64,000 nucleotides of DNA from Atherix ibis. Taxonomy: Eukaryota; Arthropoda; Insecta; Diptera; Athericidae. The notes beneath the pieces are model-generated. The model searched no databases and was not told where the DNA came from. It saw only the letters and a program-made list of their open reading frames with translations. Each line of letters begins with the position of its first letter. Within the stretch, counting starts at the first letter, position 1. The stretch is from the NCBI GenBank assembly GCA_958298945.1, contig OY282607.1, forward strand, positions 48,523,020-48,587,019, read 5' to 3'. The translations under genes were made by a program, and so were the position numbers. This document shows positions 56,520 to 64,000 of the stretch, in pieces.

Positions 56520-58070
56520 ATGAAAAAATCGGAATCGATCAGTACTTTGGAAGAAACTTTGGATTTAGCAATTAAGAAAAATCGAGAATTGAATACAAAA
56601 GCTGAAGCTGAAGCAAAACTTCGCCGTTCATTATCAGAAGATATACCACAATTACATATTGAAGATATACCACAAACATCATCAAATCCTCATAAAATTA
56701 AAAGCAGATCACGTTTTTCAACAGCTTTCCGTTCATTACGTGGCTCATCATCATCGAAAAAAGTAACTCAACTATCCAAACTTGATAAGGAATCGGTTTT
56801 ATCATTTAGTGAACATAATAGTTTAGAGGAACAAGGAAAAGAATTAGAAAGTGATAAACATCAGCTTACTGCAAAAAGTAAGAAGACGAAATTGAAACTT
56901 GGCAAATTTGCTTTAGGGAAAATAAAAAAAGATAAAGTTGCTCCGAAAAGGGATGAAGCTTTGATAGCTAGTAGCTCAACGCAAACATCAGGAACTCTTC
57001 AAAGAAAACAAGAGGTTGATAGTAATTTAAGAACATTTCAGACTAGATCACTTGATTTGCATTCAGATGGAGAAGGCTCTATAGAAACCACTCGTTCAGA
57101 AAAGGTACGAAAAATTCAAATAACAATTTCTGGAAAAAAAGTCGAACGAAATGAAAAAGGTGCCCCATTAGTAATACCACTAAATACAATTGATACAGAA
57201 ACTGCTGCTAAAAGTGAAAAAAGAACACCAATTTCGTTTCGAAAAACTACTTCCGTTATTGACAATAGCCGTGAACAGACAAAGATACCGATCACGCAGA
57301 GTATACGGGATACACCGCCAAGTGAACGCGCTCCCACGCGCCCTCCTCAGAAACAACGTTTGCAAAAACAGGAATCAGTAACTGTTAGTCCGGTTTTCAA
57401 TGAAAGTCGTAGGGGTGCCATACGAAAAAATTTGAATCCCCCTCTAAGGCGACAGAAATCGCACGAAGAATCCATTGACGCAGAAGTTTTGATGCGCCGA
57501 GAGGCAGATCTAGAACGAGGCCGCAGATTTCCCCGCTCTACGTTGCTTCAACCAATAATTGCAGATACACAACATCGAGAACCACAAATAAAGCCGCAAT
57601 CAACACCAAAACAACAATCAATAGAGCAACCGCAACCACAAAAGTCTCATATTAGTCAGAAATCCATTAGTGGGAACAACTTGCAAAATCCAAATCTAAG
57701 CGGATCTATTGCAAATTACATATCCGACGATAGTGATCAGAGTGATACTGAACCAAACGTCAGTTTTTCCGTTGGTAAGGCAGCAAGAGTCCGTCAAATT
57801 ACTGTTATTAATCAAGGAACGTCTACTAAAGATTTTAGCTCAGTTGAGTCAGCAAGTCCAAAGAGCGAAGGATCCAATACCGGACGACGTCGGATTCAAT
57901 ACATCGACCAGGCGACACTCTACACAGACGAAGAGCGGGAAATTCTCGAAGGAAAACGGAAAGTCCGAAATTATTTATCAGGCATTAGTGAATACTCTTA
58001 CGACTCAGATATTTCGGCTGACATACAAATGCCAGCATTTGGTGACCTAACCATGGATCCTGAGGAAGCG
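56520..58070 (+). CDS. large host exon, disordered Ser/Lys/Gln-rich protein of unknown family
   Basis: 517 uninterrupted codons from ATG in an AT-rich context (AAAAATGAAA) to a GTAAGC donor at 58071, ending in phase 0. After the donor the frame hits a stop within 29 codons. The upstream frame is open for 31 codons to TAG at 56424 but has no ATG, so 56520 is the likely start, unless a spliced upstream exon enters. Sequence features: a possible short coiled coil at residues 9-35 (LEETLDLAIKKNRELNTKAE), a Lys-rich patch around 118-145 (KSKKTKLKLGKFALGKIKK), a Pro/Gln stretch around 355-385, an acidic Ser/Asp patch near 400 (SDDSDQSDTEPN) and a conserved-looking end (YTDEEREILEGKRKVRNYLS, SEYSYDSDIS, MPAFGDLTMDPEEA). 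No domain or signal peptide recognised. It probably is the cytoplasmic or regulatory N-terminus of a larger protein whose remaining exons lie beyond this window. Confidence 0.8.
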
Positions 58071-58076
58071 GTAAGC
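58071..58076 (+). other. splice donor GTAAGC
   Basis: GAAGCG|GTAAGC matches the donor consensus. Composition turns AT-rich and non-coding soon after. Confidence 0.7.
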
Positions 58077-58672
58077 ATTGTACGGAATTATTTTATTCAA
58101 TTCCGAATTTCAAATCTCAGTTTCCGAAATTACCCGTTTCCGATCCTTGGCGTTTGATACAGAGTGTAAAGCGCGTAATTACCGTTTTTTTTCGAAAGTG
58201 AAATTTTTATTTGGAAAATTGATTTTTCGTTAATAATTTTGATATCTAAATGTTTGATGGTCTATAATTTACAAATAATATTGTGCGCGCCAGTATATTT
58301 TACTTTTTCTTTTTACAAAATTTTTTGAATTTCAAGCATTCTAAATTTTTGTAACTACTAAAAATTGTTATAACTTTTTGCTGGATGAAGTGATTAAACA
58401 TTTCGAAACTATGTTAGGTTTTTGTTAATGAAAATTTGAGTAATTATTACAGAATATCGCAATTTAAATACGAATATTCTAGGCAATATCAAATTTGGAC
58501 CATTAATTTCATAAAGAATAACATTTCAATACTCTCGTAGTTAATTCTTGTAGCGATCCATATAGATAGATGACCAGTAGAAGAATATTTACCATTACTT
58601 TTAATTAATTATTAATAAATATCTGATAAAAATATAAACAAGTGCGCTCTAATGGAAAATGTAATTTTTAAT
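58077..58672. other. AT-rich intron sequence
   Basis: Nothing recognised before the mariner at 58674. Confidence 0.5.
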
Positions 58673-58673
58673 A

Positions 58674-59895
58674 TAAGATGTAGTAAAAAGAAATCCATTA
58701 TTTTTGCAATAAATTGAAGCTTTTATTTAGCATAGATAAAATGATACGATTTACGTCAAATATGCACCGTTTTGTTCGATAACATGTTGCCATTTTGGAG
58801 GTAATTTCATAATGCCTCTTTCATAGAAACCCTCGTCCCTTTGGCAAAAAACTGGGACAGTCGATTTTTACAATCTTCTCTTGAGGCGAATTTTTCACCT
58901 GCAAAATCATTCGTCATAGACAGGAAAAGGTGGTAATCACTTGGTGCCAGGTCCGGACTATAAGGTGGATGCATAAGAACATTCCAACCAAGGTCCCAGA
59001 ACTTCTGGAGAGTCACTATCGATGTATGCGGCCTGGCGTTGTCCTGATGGAACACAATTCCTCTCCTATTGGCCAAAGCTGGCCGCTTCTGGGCGATTGC
59101 TTCTTTCAGACGGTCCAATTGTTGACAGTATAGGTCCGAATTTAGAGTTCGGCCGTAGGGGAGCAGCTCATAGTAGATGATTTCCTGCCAGTCCCACCAA
59201 ACACACAGCAAAACCTTCCTGGCTATCAATCCTGGCTTGACAACCGTTTGCGCGGGTGACCGCGATTTGACCACGTCCGTTGTCGCTTGACGTTGTCGTA
59301 AGTGACCCACTTTTCATCACCAGTAACTCTCCGCTTCAGAAATGGATCGATATTGTTGCGATTCAGCAGCGATTCGCAGATGGAAATTCGGTCCATGAGG
59401 TTTTTTTTGCGATAACTCGTGTGGCACCCATACATAGTGCTTCTTTTTGTATCCAGCCTTATTTAAGTGGTTCCAAATGATTTTTTGTGCAATGTTTAGC
59501 TCCTGGGCAATCGAAACAGTGCTTACGTGACGGTCGGACTCGATGATTTCCATTATTTTATCGACATTTTAGACAATTGGCCTTCCAAAACGTGGTGCAT
59601 CTTTGACATCAAAATTACCGGAACGAAATCGACGAAACCAAACTTGCGCTTTATTGGCTATTACAGCCTCAGGACCATAAATACTGTTCACATTTTCAGC
59701 TGCCTGGCTTGCGTTTTCGCCTTTATCGAAGAAAAACTGTAAAATATGGCGTATTTTCTCTTTGTTGGTGTCCATCTTTGACGCGTGCTAAGTAATCACA
59801 AAACTGTGCAACTCGATCGCAATTTTAAAACGGGAGATACAGACTCCTAAAGCCATCTATTGGCAAAATAATGGCCATCTTTTTACTACACCTAA
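58674..59895 (-). mobile_element. mariner family H, full-length
   Basis: The ends TAAGATGTAGTAAAAAGAAA and, reversed right end, TTAGGTGTAGTAAAAAGATG pair over about 30 bases. TA flanks both sides (58672-58673, 59896-59897). 1222 bp, the expected full length. Confidence 0.9.
58751..59775 (-). pseudogene. mariner family H transposase, complete length, one stop and frameshifts
   Basis: Starts at 59775 (MDTNKEKIRHILQFFFDKGE). The N-terminus is in frame except for TAG after APRFGRPIV. HVSTVSIAQELNIAQKIIWN and HYVWVPHELSQK follow. A slip in the T run at 59401-59408 (A run on the coding strand) shifts the frame for LMDRISICESLLNRN and RRVTGDEKWVTYDN (first Asp). A second shift near 59275 restores the frame for KVLLCVWWDWQEIIYYELLP, GIVFHQDNARPHTS (second Asp) and PPYSPDLAPSDYHLF (third Asp). 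One further slip near 58845 precedes the C-terminus. All DD34D residues are present. It is one of the younger copies here. Confidence 0.88.
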
Positions 59896-59897
59896 TA

Positions 59898-60838
59898 TCA
59901 AAATTCTATATTTTCCAAATTAAATTTTAATTTCAGAATTTCAGATAGTCGAATTTTTTTTCTATGGTATTGTAAATTCCTAGTTGTTGTTGTTTTTTTT
60001 ACCTGATTGTGCTAATAGTGACTTTATGGATAATGAATTAAATTAATTTCAATATTTGAAATTACTATTTATTGGCCTAATAAGTAAGCGCATAAAATTA
60101 AATTTAGTTTATAGCATAAGAAAATGTTTAAAAAAAAAATAGAAAATTTGTAAAAAGTTTTCAAAAAATCTGTTTTTATATCCAAAAATGGTTATTTTTG
60201 GTCTTATATGAAAGTTAACTGCTAAAGTGTGGTTAAATATACTGTAACAAATAAAAATAGAAATATTTCTATGAATTCATTGGAGAAATTTTCTAAGCGT
60301 CCTTTTTTTATGAAGATATGGGCAATCAAAAATAGCAATTTAGATTTCAACTGCAGTATCAAAATTGCTTATTTTAATTCCACAGCAGGAACATTGATAA
60401 TGTTCCTATTAGTGGACCATACATGATTCCATTCTCAATCTGATTAATCGACGTCACAACGCCGAAATTCTATCTTTATCAATCTGCTTATCATATGTCA
60501 ATTAACATTCTTTACTGAGCAAACAAACTCTCAATTCTGGATAACACACATACTAATGACCTGATTTCCGGTAGATAACCTCGTCCAAACTGGCATTCCC
60601 ATAGCGCTCAACCTCACCATTTCATATACATGTCTCTTAACCCAACATTCCATTTCGGGCTGGATTGCTCCCATTATTCCTAAATATAATCATAAATTTT
60701 TCTGAGACTCCTTTTTAATCGTCAACTTGGGGTTCTCAGCAAAAACCATTACAAACTCCTGTCCGTGTTGGAGACTAGAATTTTTTGAAGAATATTTGTG
60801 CCCTTACATGAGGACGGATGATTCCGTGGGCTAAAATA
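59898..60838. other. non-coding sequence flanking the bacterial-type insert
   Basis: AT-rich to about 60430, then a less AT-rich stretch (60430-60835) that I could not assign. It might be part of the same foreign insertion or an old retroelement. Confidence 0.4.
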
Positions 60839-60839
60839 G

Positions 60840-61113
60840 CAAAAATACGCATCAGTTTTCTGTTTTGCTGAAGTTTTAGAAAAGGGTTAAAAATCTATAA
60901 AAAAAGGTAGCAAAAATAATGCCTGATATTTCACTTGAGGATCGCAGTATCATGTGGAACAGTGATTTAGTTGAAGCACTGGAGCTTGCTAACATGATTC
61001 CACAAGCGGTTATTACCATGGAATGCACAGCCAATCGTGAGGAAAGCAGAGGTGTCCATGCTCGTGAAGACTTTTCTGAATGTGATGACAAAAACTGGAT
61101 GAAGCACACTATA
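60840..61113 (+). pseudogene. sdhA: alphaproteobacterial succinate dehydrogenase flavoprotein fragment (lateral transfer)
   Basis: Fragment of SdhA, the FAD-binding catalytic subunit of respiratory complex II. The first frame reads QKYASVFCFAEVLEKG, then a TAA (60885-60887) and SIKKG. A one-base slip in the A run at about 60897-60905 moves to the frame [71 protein letters not shown]. Insect mitochondrial SDHA differs at these points (for example WNTDLVETLELQNL and KESRGAHARED with a different, longer tail before WRKHT). NREESRG and DDKNWMKHT are the bacterial, Rickettsiales-like form. About 90 residues of a normally roughly 600-residue protein are left. Bacterial origin is firm on motif grounds; the Wolbachia attribution is inference. 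Confidence 0.82.
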
Positions 61114-61490
61114 AATTTTCAACTTTTGGCACTTGGTGGATAAGACAATCAATAACTAGGGCAATACCTGAGAGGTCTAAAGTAGTTAGACTATGGTGGA
61201 TATTATCAGTAAAATCAATAGAGCATTAAGAAAGATGACTCATGAGATGGGAACAGAGTCGACGTTATAGGAATTGAGTGTAGTGCTGACAATGCCACTG
61301 GAAAAAATACGCAAAGTTATGAAAATAGCAAGGGATCCAGTAAGTCTTGAAGCTCCAACAGGAAAAGATAATAGTAGTACCTTCAGTGATTGTATAGAAG
61401 ATAAGCTAGTCTCCAGACCAGAGGAAGCTGCAATACTTACTGACTTGCGTGGTATTACAACCAATGTTCTATGTAGTATAGAACCATATG
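61113..61490 (+). pseudogene. rpoD: alphaproteobacterial RNA polymerase sigma-70 fragment (lateral transfer)
   Basis: Fused directly to the SdhA fragment. It starts [20 protein letters not shown], the sigma region 2.3-2.4 block (family KFSTYATWWIRQAITRAI) that melts and reads the -10 promoter element. After RSKVVRL, a deletion of several bases shifts the frame to [20 protein letters not shown] (region 3). A TAG (61267-61269) follows TESTL. MPLEKIRKVMKIARDPVSLE, APTGKDNSSTFSDCIEDKLV and SRPEEAAILTDLRGITTNVL then continue into region 3.2/4. Homology ends near SIEP (61490). Insect nuclei have no such gene, and a mitochondrial origin is not possible. Confidence 0.85.
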
Positions 61491-61768
61491 CTGGATGTTA
61501 GTGTCATTTAACCATTTATATAAGTTACCCTTTATAGTGTCTGTTTTATTTGTTCCACTGCCGTATCCCGTAATTACTAATAAACATATATTCCCTGCTC
61601 GATATGTTACTTAGTCTATGAAAATTTTCAAAAATTAATGAGAATTGTTGGCTGTATGGAAAGCATACTTGCATGTCAGCATTAAGAAATAAAAATAGAA
61701 CTGTTTAGTAACAGAAAATTTTTATAGAAAACACGAAAAAGAAATTAGGTAATGTAAGAGTAGTAAGG
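61491..61768. other. non-coding sequence right of the bacterial-type insert
   Basis: No assignment. It may hold further foreign DNA, but I could not read a protein. Confidence 0.35.
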
Positions 61769-61769
61769 G

Positions 61770-61935
61770 CCCGAAAAGATTAGAAAGATCCTGCCCGAAA
61801 AGTTTACATTAACTCCATTTATGGTCCCAGAAGATAACGTAGGCCCTGCCTTCGGTGCAACGACAGCGTTTACCAGTAAGCAAAAAAATATGCTGGGAGT
61901 GTCGAACTGAATGAAAGTCTAGACCGAACGCCCGG
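61770..61935 (-). repeat. dispersed repeat S, fragment
   Basis: CTGCCCGAAAAGTTTACATT, GTAGGCCCTGCCTTCG and ATGCTGGGAGTGTCGAACTG parallel, in reverse orientation, the copy at 32.79-32.92 kb. Confidence 0.6.
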
Positions 61936-63867
61936 TAATGCTACAAAATAGGATCTGGCACATCTCTCAGAAACAAGGAAGTTGTAATAATTTTTCTATA
62001 TTCTTTGTCTATTTTTTTTTATTTCAAATAATTTCAAATCAAAAATATAGCACACCAGTCAATACTATCTTTTCATCATAAAATCTGATACTGAAAAAAA
62101 TAAATATAAATTGTGGACTTAAATTAAAAAAAAATATTGCACGATTACCAAATATAATCGCTGAGTTTGTTGTGGCAGCAAAATTATCCTTTCGATCTAT
62201 TTTATATTTAATAAATAATCTACAAAAAATATTGACTAAAAAATCAATAATTTTCAAAATTAAAAAATTTGTTTTACTTAAAAATCAATATTTTTTGCCA
62301 ATTAACTATCAATATTTTCTAACAACTTGCATATAATTTGGACCCCAAAATTACGTACTTCAAATTTTCATGTTTTTATAAATAATTTCCATATTTTCTT
62401 TTATTAATTTCCGAATAAACTTTTACTTATACACAACGAGTCGTTCTTGGACATGATACTGAATAATGTCTTACAAAAATGTACTTTTTAGTAATTATTG
62501 TATTAAACATATTATAAGAATTTATAATTTGTTATTCAATTGAACAAATAATATGAAAATCATTTACTATCTGACAAGTAGTTAGAATTTTCTTTAATTT
62601 GGAATTTAAATAAAAGAAAAATATATTTCAACAAGTGTCCCAGAAAAGTTTAACATAAAAAAAATCCATAGAAATTTCACTTAAACCTGAAACCAGAGCT
62701 TGACTATCAAATAAGAACTCTCATATTTCCGGAAGTTATTGTAAAAATTTATAAGATTATTGATATTTGTTGTTTTGGAAAATAAAACTAAAAAAGATAT
62801 TTTTCACCATGATGGCTATGTAAGAGCGTATTGACTTGAAAATGTAAAAAATAAATTTATGATAATGAAAAACTATTTGCCAATGCAGAAAGAAACCATA
62901 AATGTGATTATGAATTTTGCAATTTCTCAAACTAAGTTAGACTACAAGTAAAGATTTATAGACAACGTCTAAGAAAACTCGTAAGATTGCAGTATTCACT
63001 TTCAAAGTTGCCCTATAACTTGAACTGAAATAATATTATAACAATAAATACGAAACTATAATAAACATTTAATTGTATTGTAGTTTCGCATAGACTTATA
63101 TTATGTTACCTTAATATGTCAATGAGCCTAACCTACCGTACTACGGGTAGTTCTATGGATCATGTTACTGCCTAAACACATATCCTTGATATGGCTTCTT
63201 GGTCTTATTATGTATGTCATCATGTAGGTATTCTCGTTGAGAGAAGTTCATATGGCTCAGATCCAATTCAATTACTTTCTAACAACTCAAACTGAAATCA
63301 ATACAAATTAATGGTTTTTTTTGGTTATTAAATAATAGAAAAATTGTCATTTGTTCAGCATAAAAAATTTCTATTGTAATTTTACAATTTGTTAGCGAAA
63401 TTTTTTTTTTGATTAACGTTTATGAACGTCGTCTTAAATACGTCGTCATTTAAAAATTTTATTATTTCATTCCTAATCGTCCTATTAATAGAACAAAATT
63501 ACTACAATAATAATTATTTATTTTCTTTAAAAGTGTCCTTTCTCATAAACTATTTTCGAGTATATTTCTTATGTTTGCAATCATATTACGGTTTTGCTCT
63601 CTAGTAACAGTCAGGTCAGTTCCATCGTCAACAAAGTAGAGTACACTAACTTCGCCTTATCAAAAAGCTCACCAAACCGGAACTTTTCAGAAGGATATAC
63701 AAGTGACTCATAAGCCATTTGAGGATTTAAATTTACCTAGAACAGATTTTTTTATATAACTATTCAAAGAAAATGCCTTTTGTTACTATTAATTTTTTTT
63801 AAACGGTGTCGAATTGATGTTGCTTGATATTCAGACACTCAGTCTCGTTCAGCAGCGATGTTTTGAG
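61936..63867. other. AT-rich non-coding sequence
   Basis: No gene, element or RNA recognised. Confidence 0.5.
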
Positions 63868-63936
63868 ACTTGGAATATCTTCGTCTAGTACGCTGAGATT
63901 TAAGATCTCAGCGTACTAGACGAAGATATTCCAAGT
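63868..63936. repeat. perfect 32-bp palindrome, 5-base loop
   Basis: Arms 63868-63899 (beginning ACTTGGAATATCTTCGTCTA) and 63905-63936 are exact inverse complements. The loop is TTAAG. Surrounding sequence is non-coding. Confidence 0.9.
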
Positions 63937-64000
63937 GGCGCTAACTCAGGGCATCAACATGATTTATTTTATACAATGTTAGGTACTCGTTTATACAGGG

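Noticed and set aside
60876..61109. Minus-strand frames over the bacterial insert
   Set aside because: Shadow frames; the + strand matches SdhA block by block.
60919..61143. Insect mitochondrial SDHA retrocopy
   Set aside because: [16 protein letters not shown] and the direct join to a sigma-70 fragment fit a bacterial source, not a processed insect mRNA.
63422..63604. 60-codon hydrophobic frame
   Set aside because: AT-rich low-complexity translation with no splice or start context.
1..64000. CRISPR array or novel bacterial defence system
   Set aside because: No regularly spaced identical repeats, no operon structure and no bacterial genes other than the two broken fragments.

Overview
The window looks like non-coding, transposon-rich DNA from an insect nuclear genome. 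It is strongly AT-rich, has GT donor sites, and carries many mariner and non-LTR (jockey, R1, RTE and I-like) relics. A dipteran or similar insect is plausible, but the sequence alone does not settle this. There are no bacterial operons, rRNA genes or CRISPR arrays. ORFs longer than about 100 codons are almost all transposase or reverse-transcriptase relics.

Host coding sequence is sparse and sits at two places. An open exon at the left edge ends at a GTAAGT donor (base 263/264). A large exon at 56520-58070 (517 codons) also ends in phase 0, at a GTAAGC donor. Both are on the + strand, so 264-56519 may be one very large intron or may separate two genes. The second exon encodes a polar, Ser/Lys/Gln-rich, probably disordered segment that I could not assign to a family. 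Two short upstream ORFs run almost into its start codon.

Mariner-superfamily DNA covers much of the rest. Eight distinguishable DD34D groups (called A to H here, D being DD41D) are present in about 18 copies. Family A (TIR CGAGGGTCGTTCAATAAGTC) has four near full-length copies at 6.1, 14.0, 33.9 and 47.8 kb. Family E (TIR CGAGGTCTGTTCAAAAAGTA) has four internally deleted or truncated copies. Families B, C, F, G and H and four DD41D (rosa-like) relics complete the set. No copy is fully intact. The 47.8 kb copy keeps a nearly full reading frame but lacks the first catalytic Asp. Non-LTR elements include at least seven jockey-like pieces, two copies of one R1-clade family that together nearly rebuild it, a different R1-like tail at 1.2-2.4 kb, an RTE-like 3' end at 24.2-25.2 kb and an I-like RT/RNase H segment at 39-40.7 kb. 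Short inverted-repeat MITEs and a probable tRNA-derived SINE are also present. Nesting is readable: E1 lies inside a jockey copy, E2 lies inside an unclassified repeat, and a 5'-truncated jockey copy has a 9-bp target duplication and poly(A).

The most unexpected item is at 60.84-61.49 kb. There, a piece of an alphaproteobacterial succinate dehydrogenase flavoprotein gene (sdhA) is fused to a piece of an alphaproteobacterial sigma-70 gene (rpoD). Both are broken by stops and frameshifts. Their residues match the bacterial, Rickettsiales/Wolbachia-like versions rather than insect SDHA, so this is best read as a decayed lateral transfer from an endosymbiont. A second recurring theme is near-perfect short palindromes (16-32 bp arms, 2-8 nt loops), several exactly at transposon break points, consistent with snap-back template switching or an assembly artefact.
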